Notes: generated by a model not told the origin, from the sequence alone. A stretch of 64,000 nt of DNA from DATKDU01 sp035512595 (GCA_035512595.1 DATKDU010000207.1:1-64000), one strand, 5' to 3'; positions 19,119 through 28,429 are shown, counted from the first letter of the stretch. Numbers and translations are program-made.

Positions 19119-20027
19119 CTACGGTCCCGCTGGAATCTTGAGCTCCACCGGCTTTGCCTTCCAGTCGAGCGTCACGTGAATCAGCGGCGACTTGGCTCGC
19201 GGATCGACCACCAGCAGTTGCTCGCCGCGCCACAGGAGCCAGACCGGATGCACGAGCGGCTCCCCTTCGACGAAAATAGCCGGCGCTTCCCCCGGCGGCA
19301 CTTTCCAGACCGCACGGTTGTAGCCGTCGGCCAGGTAGGCCGTGTTATCCTTGCCGAGCACGATGCCGGCGGGGAATGCCGGGCTCTTCAGCGGCTGCCC
19401 TGCGACCAGCACTTCGCTTTTACCCTCGGCATCCAATCGGATGAGCAGATCGCCGACGTGCTGCACGACGTACAGCCGCCCCTGGTCGTCGATGGTCATG
19501 CCTCGCGGCGCACCGACCTTGGCAAACTCGACCGCTTCGCCGCCGCCGGCGGGAATCTTGCGGATCGCGTGCCGCCCCGGCTCCAGGTCGGCGACAAAAA
19601 TGTCCCCGGCCTTGTTCACCGCGATCGCCGTCGGAATGCCGACGCGGCCGGTGTGCACCGGCTGCGGCTTTCCTTCGTCATCGAAACGATAGACCGTGGT
19701 CGTGGCGCTGTCTCCGGCCAGCAGCTTTCCCTCATGATCGAGCGCCAGGCAGCGGACGGCATTCAGCGGAGTTCCCAACTTGTTGGACGCCTGGAAGTAG
19801 ATGGCGGGGGTGTTATCGACGATCTTCCACACCCCCGGCAGCTTGCGATCGGCGACGAAAATCGCGCCGTCGCCGTCCACGACCGCCGACAGCGGATAGA
19901 GCGGCTGCTTGGGCGGGACCGCCGGCTGGGGGGCCTTTGCCCCTTTCTCGGGAGCGGCCTGCTGTGCGATCAGGGGCGCAGCGAGCGCCGCGGCAACTGC
20001 GGCGCAGAGAAGGAGGTGGCGGGACAT
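19119..20027 (-). CDS. Secreted NHL-repeat beta-propeller protein
   Basis: 302 residues. The signal peptide (LLLCAAVAAALAAPLIAQQ) and a Pro-rich linker are followed by about five NHL-like blades (PLSAVVDGDGAIFVADRKL, AVRCLALDHEGKLLAGD, IPTAIAVNKAGDIFVADL, APRGMTIDDQGRLYVVQH, PAGIVLGKDNTAYLADG). Probably a periplasmic binding or scaffold protein. The start MSRHLLLC at 20027 gives the signal peptide; a longer frame upstream is a shadow of the uvrA region. Confidence 0.85.
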   Translation of the reverse strand: MSRHLLLCAAVAAALAAPLIAQQAAPEKGAKAPQPAVPPKQPLYPLSAVVDGDGAIFVADRKLPGVWKIVDNTPAIYFQASNKLGTPLNAVRCLALDHEGKLLAGDSATTTVYRFDDEGKPQPVHTGRVGIPTAIAVNKAGDIFVADLEPGRHAIRKIPAGGGEAVEFAKVGAPRGMTIDDQGRLYVVQHVGDLLIRLDAEGKSEVLVAGQPLKSPAFPAGIVLGKDNTAYLADGYNRAVWKVPPGEAPAIFVEGEPLVHPVWLLWRGEQLLVVDPRAKSPLIHVTLDWKAKPVELKIPAGP

Positions 20028-20116
20028 GCAGAATGCATCCAGAGGAACGACGATGGACCCACAAGCGAAGCAGCACCAGTCTACCCCGCCGGCGCAGGGG
20101 GTTCTACGGCTGCCGG

Positions 20117-23032
20117 TCACTGGTAGTTCTCGTCGTCGCCGTCCAGCAGCCCCGACTGCCGCAGGGCCTGGCCGGTGAACGACGCCTCGCAAGCCGCCAC
20201 GTCTTCCGGCGTGCCGGCGACGACGACCCGCCCCCCTTCCTCGGCGGCCCCAGGCCCCAGATCGATCAAGTAATCGGCCGAACGCATGAGCTGTACGTTG
20301 TGCTCGACGACGATCAGCGAATGCCCGACGGAGAGCAGGGCGTCGAAGCAATCGAGCAGCTTGATCACGTCGGCAAAGTGCAGCCCGGTCGTCGGTTCAT
20401 CGAGCAAGAACAGCGTCCGGTTGCGCGACGCTTCCGACAGGTAGCCGGCCAGCTTCAGCCGCTGGGCTTCGCCGGCGGAAAGCGTGCTGACCGGCTGGCC
20501 CAGCCGCAGGTAGTCGAGCCCGACGTCGATGAGCTGCTTGAGCCTGGCCTGCACCTTCGGCTGCCCGCGAAAGAATGAAAACGCCTCCCGGACCGTCAGT
20601 TCCAGCACCTCGGCAATGTTCAGCCCGCGGTAGCGTACCGCCAGGATCTCCTTGCGATAGCGGGTGCCGCGACAGTCGGGGCATTTGACGAACACGTCGG
20701 AGAGGAACTGCATGTCAATTTTTTGGTAGCCGTCCCCTTCGCAGGCGTCGCAGCGGCCGCCGGGGACATTGAAGCTGAAATGCCCCGCGGAGTAGTTGTG
20801 CGTGCGGGCGTCGATGGTCTCGGCGAAGACCGCGCGGATCGCATCGAAGGCTTTGATGTAGGTCACGGGGTTCGAGCGGGGTGAGCGGCCGATCGGAGCC
20901 TGATCGACGAGCATCACGTCGTCGATCTGGCCGTCGCCGACGACGTCGTCGTGCGGCAGCGGCTTGTCACAGTCCTTGCGTTTGCGGCGGCACAGAGCGC
21001 CGTACAGCGTCTCCTGGACGAGCGAGCTTTTCCCCGCGCCGCTGACGCCCGTAACGAGACACAGGACTCCCAGCGGGAACTCGACCGTCAGGTTTGTGAG
21101 GTTATGGCCGCGGGCGTTGAGCAGTCGAATACGGCCGCGGTTGGGTTTTCGCCGCTCGCTGGGGAGCGAAATGCCTCGGCGCCGGGCGAGGAAGCTGCCG
21201 GTCAGGCATTTTTCGTCGGCAATCATCTGGCCGGGCGTCCCCTGGAACGTGATCTGGCCGCCGTTTTCGCCAGCGCCCGGTCCGATTTCGACGAGCTGGT
21301 CGGCCGCGCGAATCACCGCCTCCTCATGCTCGACGACCACGACCGTATTGCCCCGGTCGCGAAGGCGAGCGAGCGCAGCGACCAGCCGCGCCACGTCACG
21401 CGGATGCAGGCCCACCGACGGCTCGTCGAGGACGTAGAGCATGTTGACGAGGCTCGAGCCGAGCGTCGCGGTCAGCGCCACGCGCTGCGCTTCGCCGCCG
21501 GAAAGGGTCCGCAGCGTGCGGTCGAGCGAAAGGTATTCCAGCCCCACAGACTGGAGAAACGCCAGCCGGGCGGCAATTTGCTCGCGAACGAACTGGGCGA
21601 TTTTTGCCTCGGCTTCGTCAAGCTGAAGCGACTGCCAGAACCGGGACCCTTCGTCGATCCGGAGCTGCGTCACCTGGGCGATTGTTTTCTCGCCGATGCG
21701 CCACGCCAGCGCTTCGGGCTTTAGCCGCGTGCCGAAGCAGGTGGGGCAGGGTCGAGGACTTTGGTAGCGGGCGGCCAGCGACCGATACTGCACCTTCCCT
21801 TTCCGCTCCTCGAGCGAGCGAAAGAATCCGGCCAGCCCGCCGAAGGAACGCTGCGGCACTCCCTCGCGAATCAATCGCACGTGCTCGGCCGACAGTTCGT
21901 GAAACGGCACATCCAGCGGCAGACCATACTCCGGGGCCAGGGCGAAGAGCTCCTGAAGATAGTGTTCGTGCTCCGGCGTGCTCCACGGGGTGATTGCCCC
22001 CTGCCGCAGCGAGCGGTGCGGTTCGGGAACAATCAGCTCCATGTCCAGATCGATCACCTGACCGAGCCCTTCGCAGGTGGGGCATGCTCCCAGCGGGCTG
22101 GTGTAACTGAAGCTCTTTGGCTCGGGGGTTTGATACTCCCGGCCGCAGGACGTGCAGCGCAAATCGACCGTGAATTGCAGGCGGCGAAACGGCTTGCCGT
22201 CCACGATATGTGGTGCACTCGCTCCGCGAGTGCCCTTCGACTCGCGGAGCCAGTCGGCCACATTTTCCACCAGCGCGAAACACTCGCCCCCCCCCTGCCG
22301 GAATGCGGTCTCCAGCGAATCGGCCAGCCGCTGGCTGGAGCTGCCGCCGGCGGTCAAGCGATCGACAATCACCGAAGTAGGCACAGTCCGTATGCCGTCG
22401 TTGACCAATTTTGCCGGCGGTTCATCCGCCAAGTTCACGATCCGCTCGCCGATCAGGACGCGCGTGAACCCCTGCGCTCGCAGTTCCTCAAGCCCTGCCG
22501 CTTCGTCGCCGTCGATCCGGCGCGCAAAGCCAATCATCAGCCGCGTCCCCGCCGGCAATGCCGATAAATGGGCCGCCGCCGACTGCGGCGTCTCGCGGCG
22601 CACTTCCTGGCCGCACGTGAGACACACCAGCCGGCCGATCCGGGCAAACAGCAGCCGCAAATAATCATCGATCTCGGTCGCCGCGCCGATCGTCGTCCGC
22701 GGCGAGCGGCTGGCCCCGTCGTGCGTCACCGCCACTGCCGCCGGCAAGTGATCGATCCGCTCCGCCGCCGGCTTTTCCAGCCGCTCCAGGAACTGCCGCG
22801 CGAACGCAGAGAAGCTCTCGATGTATCGCCGCTGCCCCTCGGCATACAGCGTATCGAGTGCCAGGCTGGTCTTGCCGCTGCCGCTGACGCCGCAGAAGAC
22901 GGTCAGCTTGCCGAGGGGAATGTCCAGATCGACGGACTGGAGGTTATGAACCTCCACGCCGCGGAGCTCGATATGGCCTTGGGGCACGGCAGCCGATCCA
23001 AGCGGGATTTTGGATGGGGACGAATCCCGCAA
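20117..23032 (-). CDS. uvrA: Excinuclease ABC subunit A
   Basis: 971 residues, the damage-recognition ATPase of nucleotide excision repair, acting with UvrB and UvrC. Two ABC modules are visible: GVSGSGKTSLALDTLYAEGQRRY with LSGGEAQRVALTATLGS, and GVSGAGKSSLVQETLYGAL with LSAGEAQRLKLAGYL plus LDEPTTGLHFADV. Zinc knuckles are CTSCG...CPTCEG and CDACEG...CPDCRG. It is shorter at the first zinc insertion than E. coli UvrA and has an insertion around SKGTRGASAPH (about residue 270) encoded by a family B palindrome. Its divergence suggests a second, UvrA2-like paralogue as an alternative. No uvrB nearby. Confidence 0.9.
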   Translation of the reverse strand: MRDSSPSKIPLGSAAVPQGHIELRGVEVHNLQSVDLDIPLGKLTVFCGVSGSGKTSLALDTLYAEGQRRYIESFSAFARQFLERLEKPAAERIDHLPAAVAVTHDGASRSPRTTIGAATEIDDYLRLLFARIGRLVCLTCGQEVRRETPQSAAAHLSALPAGTRLMIGFARRIDGDEAAGLEELRAQGFTRVLIGERIVNLADEPPAKLVNDGIRTVPTSVIVDRLTAGGSSSQRLADSLETAFRQGGGECFALVENVADWLRESKGTRGASAPHIVDGKPFRRLQFTVDLRCTSCGREYQTPEPKSFSYTSPLGACPTCEGLGQVIDLDMELIVPEPHRSLRQGAITPWSTPEHEHYLQELFALAPEYGLPLDVPFHELSAEHVRLIREGVPQRSFGGLAGFFRSLEERKGKVQYRSLAARYQSPRPCPTCFGTRLKPEALAWRIGEKTIAQVTQLRIDEGSRFWQSLQLDEAEAKIAQFVREQIAARLAFLQSVGLEYLSLDRTLRTLSGGEAQRVALTATLGSSLVNMLYVLDEPSVGLHPRDVARLVAALARLRDRGNTVVVVEHEEAVIRAADQLVEIGPGAGENGGQITFQGTPGQMIADEKCLTGSFLARRRGISLPSERRKPNRGRIRLLNARGHNLTNLTVEFPLGVLCLVTGVSGAGKSSLVQETLYGALCRRKRKDCDKPLPHDDVVGDGQIDDVMLVDQAPIGRSPRSNPVTYIKAFDAIRAVFAETIDARTHNYSAGHFSFNVPGGRCDACEGDGYQKIDMQFLSDVFVKCPDCRGTRYRKEILAVRYRGLNIAEVLELTVREAFSFFRGQPKVQARLKQLIDVGLDYLRLGQPVSTLSAGEAQRLKLAGYLSEASRNRTLFLLDEPTTGLHFADVIKLLDCFDALLSVGHSLIVVEHNVQLMRSADYLIDLGPGAAEEGGRVVVAGTPEDVAACEASFTGQALRQSGLLDGDDENYQ
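22205..22250. repeat. Family B palindrome inside uvrA
   Basis: GCACTCGCTCCGCGAGTGC at 22214-22232, followed by a partial inverted copy GACTCGCGGAGCCAGTC at about 22239-22255. Identical core to the repeats at 417-562. It is translated in frame as part of a loop in UvrA. Confidence 0.8.
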
Positions 23033-23088
23033 TGTACCGCGGCTGGGCTGGATTGGTAATCAGCCGCGGAAAGCCGGCCTAACGCAAG

Positions 23089-23307
23089 CTAACCGGCCTG
23101 GCTCGTGGTTGCGGCCGTTTCGGTAATGCCCAGGTAGGCGTCGATGTCGCGCTGCAGTCGGGCGATCTCGTCAATCGGGCCTTCGGCCAGAACCTGGTAA
23201 TTCGTGAAGTTTTGCGGGGCGATGTCACGGTGCAACGATACGAGCGCGCGGTACATGCCGCCCATGAGCTCGATACTTTGCAGCACTTCTGCATCGGACT
23301 TGATCAT
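23089..23307 (-). CDS. Small helical partner of the nucleotidyltransferase
   Basis: 72 residues, helical (IKSDAEVLQSIELMGGMYRALVSLHRDI...). Its start overlaps the end of the preceding gene by 4 bp, so both are one translational unit. The arrangement nucleotidyltransferase-like plus short helical protein resembles toxin-antitoxin pairs, but this protein lacks a recognisable HEPN RxxxxH motif. Confidence 0.7.
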   Translation of the reverse strand: MIKSDAEVLQSIELMGGMYRALVSLHRDIAPQNFTNYQVLAEGPIDEIARLQRDIDAYLGITETAATTSQAG

Positions 23308-23750
23308 AGGGTAATCCTCAACATACCTTTGCGTATCGACGCATCACCGCGAATCCGGCTGAAAAACTCGATATGCTCCGCGAGATCTTCGCGCCCGTCT
23401 CGCCCCACGAGAACATCAAACCGGAACATCTGGCGGACACGTCGCCGCGACACGACATTATACTCCCTGGGGCGGAGTTCGGCAGAGAAATCGTGGTTCC
23501 GTTCCACGACGAGGACTAAATCCACGTCGCTGGGGGCCTCCTTGCTGGTCACAAAGCTGCCGTCCACGATCACCGCCTTGATCAGCCCGCAGGCCTTTGC
23601 CTCGCGCAGAAAGGCCTCGAGTTTTTCAAACAATCGGCACCGCCGATCCGATCCTTGAAATTGCCCAAATCGTTCGCGAATCTCTGCGGGTGTGCAATCG
23701 TAGACTCCCTCTGGAAGAAGTCCGTGGTCGTTGAGAGCCGGGATGGGCAT
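23304..23750 (-). CDS. Nucleotidyltransferase-fold protein (DUF6932-like)
   Basis: 148 residues. The core VIVDGSFVTSKEAPSDVDLVLVVE is the GS(F)...DvDl motif of polymerase-beta-type nucleotidyltransferases, with a third acidic position plausible at FRFDVLV. The N-terminus PALNDHGLLPEGVYDCTPAEI matches small single-domain proteins usually paired with another short gene. Such MNT enzymes can AMPylate a partner. Confidence 0.75.
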   Translation of the reverse strand: MPIPALNDHGLLPEGVYDCTPAEIRERFGQFQGSDRRCRLFEKLEAFLREAKACGLIKAVIVDGSFVTSKEAPSDVDLVLVVERNHDFSAELRPREYNVVSRRRVRQMFRFDVLVGRDGREDLAEHIEFFSRIRGDASIRKGMLRITL

Positions 23751-23780
23751 GGAAGTTCGACGGGGCGCCAGTCAAGGTTG

Positions 23781-24557
23781 TCACTTCTTGGATGATGTCA
23801 AAACGCCTGCCAGCTTCCCCCAATCCACCTCTCGATCAAATCGCTTCGCCCCAAACGCAAGCTGCGCCACCACCGGCGGCACGCACCGCAGCTCCAACTC
23901 CAGCCGGTTGCTGATCACGCTCGGATCGGCAATCTGCTCCGGCGGATAAATGTCGTTGAGCACGATGCCGGCGACCTTCAGCCCGCCGCCATACGTCTCA
24001 GCGGCAATCAGCGTCTGGAGCGTCTGGTTGATCGTGCCGATCCGGTTCGGCGCGACGACGATCAGCGGGAAACCGAACTCCTTGGCCAGATCGGCGACGT
24101 ACTCGCTGTCGCCTAGCGGGGACATCAGCCCGCCGGCCCCTTCGACGACGACGATCTGGCTCCGCTTGCGCCAGTAGTCGAGGCCGCGGCGCAAGAGGCG
24201 GCTGTCAATCTGCTTTTGCTCCTCGCGGGCCGCCAGGTGCGGCGACAGCGGCGCGGAAAATCGCTGCGGGCAGACGCGGTCGATCTGGCCCGGCTTGCCA
24301 GCCGCTTCCCAGAGAGCGAGCGCATCGGTCGAGATCAACTGCCGTCCCTGCCGCAGGCAGCCGCTGGCCGCCGGCTTGTAGACGCCAACCTTCACTTTCC
24401 GCCGCGCCAGTGCGGCGGCAATCCGGGCGGCAACGTAGGTCTTGCCGACCCCCGTGTCGGTGCCGACGACGAACAGGCCGGCGCAGGGGGTCAACTCGCC
24501 GTTGCTGGCCTTGGCCCGGCTGGTGACTCGCTTGGTCGCAGAATGGCTTCCCCTCAT
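23781..24557 (-). CDS. bioD: Dethiobiotin synthase
   Basis: 258 residues, ATP-dependent ring closure of diaminopelargonate with CO2 to dethiobiotin. Seen are the P-loop FVVGTDTGVGKTYVAARIAA, KPAASG, APLSPHLAARE, VEGAGGLMSPL and the nucleotide site APNRIGTINQTL. About 25 residues at the N-terminus precede the family core, so the true start may be internal. No other bio gene in the window. Confidence 0.92.
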   Translation of the reverse strand: MRGSHSATKRVTSRAKASNGELTPCAGLFVVGTDTGVGKTYVAARIAAALARRKVKVGVYKPAASGCLRQGRQLISTDALALWEAAGKPGQIDRVCPQRFSAPLSPHLAAREEQKQIDSRLLRRGLDYWRKRSQIVVVEGAGGLMSPLGDSEYVADLAKEFGFPLIVVAPNRIGTINQTLQTLIAAETYGGGLKVAGIVLNDIYPPEQIADPSVISNRLELELRCVPPVVAQLAFGAKRFDREVDWGKLAGVLTSSKK

Positions 24558-24779
24558 GCTTCCACGCTACAAAAAGGCTGGCCAGGCGGACAGCGGGGGA
24601 GCTTCGCGGCTGGTCCCCCCTGTTCAGGAATCTGAACATTTCCCTCCCAGGAAATTCTCGCCGATTCGCACGCCGACCATTGAGTCCCGCCCACACCGTA
24701 ATTAGGGTGGAAGGAAGCAGGAACAACTTTGTCGGCATTGAGGCTGGAACACAACGCTTTGCATCGGGGAACTACGACC

Positions 24780-25223
24780 ATGACTGGACTTTCGAAGTGG
24801 CTGCTGGCGATCGCTCTCGTGTGCGGCGCGCTGCCGGCCGCAGCGCAGGCTCAAGGCCCGTACAACTGGGGCTACGGCTGGGTGGACGGCTACGGCCAAG
24901 GGGACGTGGTGACCTACAACGACAACATTCCGTACTTCGCGGCCCACCCGCCGGTGTACTACAGCCTGGACATCGTCCGGCGACCGATGGGCCCCAGCCC
25001 GTTTGCGTATCCGGGCTACTTCGCGCCGATGCAAACCGAAGTGCAGATCGTGCCGGCCGTGGCCGCCGCCCCGCAGAAGATGGCCCCGGTGATGATCAAC
25101 AACTCGTACTACGTCCAGAAGGCGAATGCCGCGGTGAAAAATGCCTCGTACGTTCAGCCGCTCGATCGGGAGGCCGCCAGCCGCGGCACGCTGCTGATCG
25201 TCAATCCGTTCGTGAAGCGATAA
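24780..25223 (+). CDS. Secreted hypothetical protein
   Basis: 147 residues. A clear signal peptide (KWLLAIALVCGALPAAAQAQ) is followed by a Tyr/Gly/Pro-rich mature part (YNWGYGWVDGYGQGDVV, PPVYYSLDIVRRPMGPSP) ending in TLLIVNPFVKR. No domain recognised. It is monocistronic, with a strong rho-independent terminator at 25291-25330. Likely an envelope protein. Confidence 0.75.
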   Translation: MTGLSKWLLAIALVCGALPAAAQAQGPYNWGYGWVDGYGQGDVVTYNDNIPYFAAHPPVYYSLDIVRRPMGPSPFAYPGYFAPMQTEVQIVPAVAAAPQKMAPVMINNSYYVQKANAAVKNASYVQPLDREAASRGTLLIVNPFVKR

Positions 25224-25290
25224 GCCGAATACCAATCGCCGCCCGTCGAAACCGACGCCTTGGCGGTTGATAAGAAAAGCCATCCAGTCC

Positions 25291-25330
25291 AGCGGCGCTG
25301 CCGAAGCTCTTCGGCGGCGCCGCTTTTTTT
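25291..25330 (+). terminator. Rho-independent terminator after the secreted protein gene
   Basis: AGCGGCGCTGCCGAAG is followed by TTCGGCGGCGCCGCT and a run of seven T. The 15-bp GC-rich stem has one mismatch and a tiny loop. Confidence 0.85.
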
Positions 25331-25378
25331 GCGCCGCGAAGGGCTCCGCGGGAGAGGCAACAGTCAACGGCGCAGCGT

Positions 25379-25612
25379 TTAGTACCGCACGACGGCTTTG
25401 ACCGTCATGTTGTCGATCACCCGCCGCACTCCCATCACGCTATTGGCCGCCTGCACGGCGGCACTCTTCTGATGGGGGAACTGGACGACTCCGGACAGCG
25501 TCACTTCCCCGCGATGGGATTGCACGCTGACCTGCGAGGGGGTATTGATGCCGCGGTTGGATAATTTCTGCGCCACCTGCTGATTGAGGGTGCGGTCGGG
25601 AATTTCGGCCAT
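25379..25612 (-). CDS. BON-domain protein
   Basis: 77 residues consisting of one BON domain (DRTLNQQVAQKLSNRGINTPSQVSVQSHRGEVTLSGVVQFPHQKSAAVQAANSV..., VIDNMTV). No signal peptide is visible at this start. BON domains usually bind lipids or membranes and occur in osmotic-stress proteins. Function here unknown. Confidence 0.85.
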   Translation of the reverse strand: MAEIPDRTLNQQVAQKLSNRGINTPSQVSVQSHRGEVTLSGVVQFPHQKSAAVQAANSVMGVRRVIDNMTVKAVVRY

Positions 25613-26079
25613 TTTGAGGCTCCTGAAAAGAGACGGGAATGGGCGCGGCAGCGGAAGTTCTTCTCGCTCGCGCTCCCACTCCCAAGGATCGGGATTTAGC
25701 CGCCGGCAGGGGGAGGCGTCGGGCCGTGCCGGCGGCAGGTGCGGGTGGCAGTCTGCCGCTCGCCGCTCCGATCTATGGAGGGAGGCTCAGGAGGTTTGTC
25801 AGGCTGCTTCAAGTCAGCCTTCATAGATGAAGATGAGTTCAGTATGACCGCGGCCGTGAGGGAAAGCAACTCCCGTGGGCGGCAGTGGGCCAAGCGGCAA
25901 TCCGGGGCGCGGCTGACGGATTGTGGCACCGTCGGCCGCAGGCGTGGGAGCACCCTTCATTCTTGGATCAAAGATTGCTGCGGCTCGTGCGAATTGTAGG
26001 ATGAATGCTCGCGTACGGCCGCCAGTCCCGTCTGGCTTCCCAACTGCCAGGTCGTCGCCCCCTAGGCTGAGGGTGATTT
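25613..26079. other. Intergenic region, 467 bp
   Basis: Between the minus-strand BON gene and the plus-strand membrane protein gene. I see no conserved repeat family, terminator or convincing frame. It should contain both divergent promoters, but no clear -35/-10 pair stands out. Confidence 0.4.
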
Positions 26080-27825
26080 ATGCCACAGCTCGTTGCCTGC
26101 TACGGCTGCGGCCAGCAATTCATGGCCGCGGACGAGATTCTGGGGACGGTAGTGCCCTGCCCCAATTGCGGCAGTAATTTGCCGATTCCCGCCCCGCCGT
26201 TGGCGGCGACGCAGCCGCTGAGTCCGCTGTCGCCGGCGCGCACACTCCCCTCGGCGAGCTTCCGCCAGTCTTCCGGTTCGAATCCGCAGTGGCGGACGAT
26301 CATTCTGGGAATCGTCGGCACAATATGCCTGCTGTGGCTGGTGTTGGCTCTGCCCAACGCGCTCTTCTGGGCCATCGGCCGGCCGGCGGCCAGCCCGGAA
26401 AAAGTTGGGGCCGGCGCAGTCATCTTCTGGATCGGCGTGCTGCTGGCCTGCGGCGGCATCTTCGAGTGGCCGCTGTTCAAATACTCGCGCGACATGCGCG
26501 TCACGCGTGAGTGGTTCGGTGAGCACGGCGCTAAATGGTTTTATGCCGGCATTGGCGGACTCGCGGCAGTGATGGGCCTGGGGGTTACGGTGTCGGCCAC
26601 GGCCTACTCGCTATTTGGCACCTCGGTCAACACGTCGGAAAGGCCCGACTTCGCGGCCCAGCAGACGCTGCCGCAGCCGCTGGCCGGCCCGCAGGTCTCC
26701 GTCCCGCCGCCAGAGAACGCCTCGGGACGACTGGATGCGGTTGGGCCAAACGCCGCCGCAGCCACTTCGCCCGCATCGGCGCAAGCCGCCGCGGAGAAAA
26801 CTGCCGCCAGCACCCTGCCGGCCACGCGAAAGGAGTTCAGCGAGCTGCCGGGTCAGTGGCGTTATCTCGAAGGGGGCTACTGCATCAAGATTCCTGAGTC
26901 GATCGTGATTGACCGCGATAGCAAGACGCAGCATGACGGATTCATCCAGCACGACTTTGGCGGTTGCACCGCGACGGGAAAGCCGGAAGGGGTGAATTTC
27001 GCCGTGTACGTTCAGATCCAGCCGCGCAACCGCGACATGGACAGCAAGTCGCTGTTCGACTTCAAGCGCCGCCAGCCGCCGCCGAACGAATTGAGCCAAG
27101 AGCTGCTCGCTGTGAACGGCCTGGAGGTCGTGAAAACCCCCACGCGAAAGACGCAGGCGAGCGCGTTCCGAAACAGGCCTGCTTACACCCTCAACGGCAT
27201 GACCTATCACTTTGCCGACAAGAAGTGCCTGATCACCCTCTCGGTCTATTCGCAGTTGCCGCTGGATCATGCCGATCAGCAGGCGATCAGGCGGTATTTG
27301 GACACGTTTCAGCGAATGCCGGAGCAACCCGCGATAGCTCAAACCGGCGATGGTGCAGCGAGCGCCGAAAATTGGCAGCTCCTGGAAGGGGGCCTGCGGA
27401 TTCGCCTGTCGCCCTCACTGGAAGTGCGCGTGAACAATATCCACCGCGGCGGCGCTAGCCGCGACGAGACGACGCACAACCTTCACGGCCAGACGGCCGA
27501 CGGCGTGGAATTCAAGGTTGATGTGATCCGCGTCCCGGCGTGGAACAAGCCCAACGAGGCCCGCCGGAATGCGGCCGCACGTTCCGAGCGTCCGCGGCCG
27601 GACTATGAGCACGTGGCGGTGGACGTACACGGCCTGGTGATGGAGCGGATCACGCACCTGCCCCACAATCGGGGCCCCGGCACGACGCGGGTCGAATACC
27701 GGCACCAGGAAGGGCAGCACCAGATCATCATGTTGGCCTCGTCGAAGCTGCCCCTTGATCACCCGTCGTTCCAAACGGTGCTTCGTGTTTTCGAATCAAT
27801 CGAGCGTGCGCCGGCGGTTCGGTAG
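26080..27825 (+). CDS. Membrane protein with N-terminal zinc ribbon
   Basis: 581 residues. The N-terminus has a CxxC...CxxC zinc ribbon (ACYGCGQQF...VPCPNCG). Three transmembrane segments follow at residues about 70-95, 107-125 and 150-175 (TIILGIVGTICLLWLVLALP, AVIFWIGVLLACGGIFEW, GIGGLAAVMGLGVTVSATAYS), then a Pro/Ala-rich linker. The large C-terminal part is two similar domains of about 150 residues, each starting WR/QxLEGGxxI(K/R)(I/L)(P/S) and ending with LPLDHxxxQ. The duplicated domain probably faces outside; its function is unknown to me. Confidence 0.8.
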   Translation: MPQLVACYGCGQQFMAADEILGTVVPCPNCGSNLPIPAPPLAATQPLSPLSPARTLPSASFRQSSGSNPQWRTIILGIVGTICLLWLVLALPNALFWAIGRPAASPEKVGAGAVIFWIGVLLACGGIFEWPLFKYSRDMRVTREWFGEHGAKWFYAGIGGLAAVMGLGVTVSATAYSLFGTSVNTSERPDFAAQQTLPQPLAGPQVSVPPPENASGRLDAVGPNAAAATSPASAQAAAEKTAASTLPATRKEFSELPGQWRYLEGGYCIKIPESIVIDRDSKTQHDGFIQHDFGGCTATGKPEGVNFAVYVQIQPRNRDMDSKSLFDFKRRQPPPNELSQELLAVNGLEVVKTPTRKTQASAFRNRPAYTLNGMTYHFADKKCLITLSVYSQLPLDHADQQAIRRYLDTFQRMPEQPAIAQTGDGAASAENWQLLEGGLRIRLSPSLEVRVNNIHRGGASRDETTHNLHGQTADGVEFKVDVIRVPAWNKPNEARRNAAARSERPRPDYEHVAVDVHGLVMERITHLPHNRGPGTTRVEYRHQEGQHQIIMLASSKLPLDHPSFQTVLRVFESIERAPAVR

Positions 27826-27972
27826 GTGCATTTGCCGCCTGGAGCGCGTGACAAAGTAGGATTGTCTCCTTTCCTGTCTCCCGACATCTGGCGTGATGGC
27901 TGGATCACGCGCGGGTCCGCACGTGCAAGTGTACGTGCCACCCTTTTCAAGACGTGCCATTTGGCCGGACTC

Positions 27973-28010
27973 TTGACCCGGGTTGGGAATATTTGTATAC
28001 TGTACAGTAT
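27973..28010 (+). promoter_or_regulatory. Orphan sigma-70-like promoter with palindromic operator
   Basis: TTGACC at 27973-27978, a 17-bp spacer, then TATACT at 27996-28001. The perfect palindrome ATACTGTACAGTAT at 27997-28010 overlaps the -10 box. The next long gene on this strand is more than 2.8 kb away, so the promoter would drive a short RNA or the tiny frame at 28019-28120. Confidence 0.55.
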
Positions 28011-28018
28011 CCTACCTA

Positions 28019-28120
28019 TGGCGGATTGCCCGGTCTCGGCCGCCGATTTTGTTGCGGCGGGAGGGACAAACTGGGCAGTTCACCCCGGACGGACGAGTGC
28101 CGTCCGCGAAGATCTTTGAC
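28019..28120 (+). CDS. Possible 33-residue peptide
   Basis: An ATG 18 bases after a consensus-like -10 box opens a 33-codon frame (MADCPVSAADFVAAGG...). There is no clear ribosome binding site and no recognisable homology. Listed because of its position behind a strong-looking promoter; a noncoding RNA is equally likely. Confidence 0.25.
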
Positions 28121-28285
28121 AATCTGGAAACACAGTCCACAGTCAGGGCCAGCGGCCAGGAATCAGGGGCCGGGAGCCAGGAAGCCAGGAAGCCAGGAAT
28201 CCAGGAGCCAGGAATCCAGGAGCCAGGAATCAGCGGCCGGGGGCCACTTTGATAAGGAGCGAGCCGAAAAACAACGCTGAAGCGG

Positions 28286-28429
28286 GCTTATCCAAGGAAA
28301 ATCCGTCCGTTTCTATAAGTGACTGGCGCGTAAGGGGTTAAGTGATTTCAGAAACGGCGATTAAAGCACCGATCACTTATTAAAGAAAAATCCTTCGATT
28401 TCTATAAAGGATTGGCAGACAAAGGGTTA
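28286..28429 (+). repeat. Two diverged 55-bp direct repeats (CTTAT...TTTCTATAA...GGGTTA)
   Basis: 28286-28340 and 28375-28429 align without gaps at 40 of 55 positions. Conserved blocks are CTTAT, AAAATCC, TTTCTATAA, TGGC and GGGTTA. A third, inverted relative lies at about 35925-35977 upstream of the phosphoesterase gene. The region is AT-rich for this genome. Role unknown. Confidence 0.75.
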
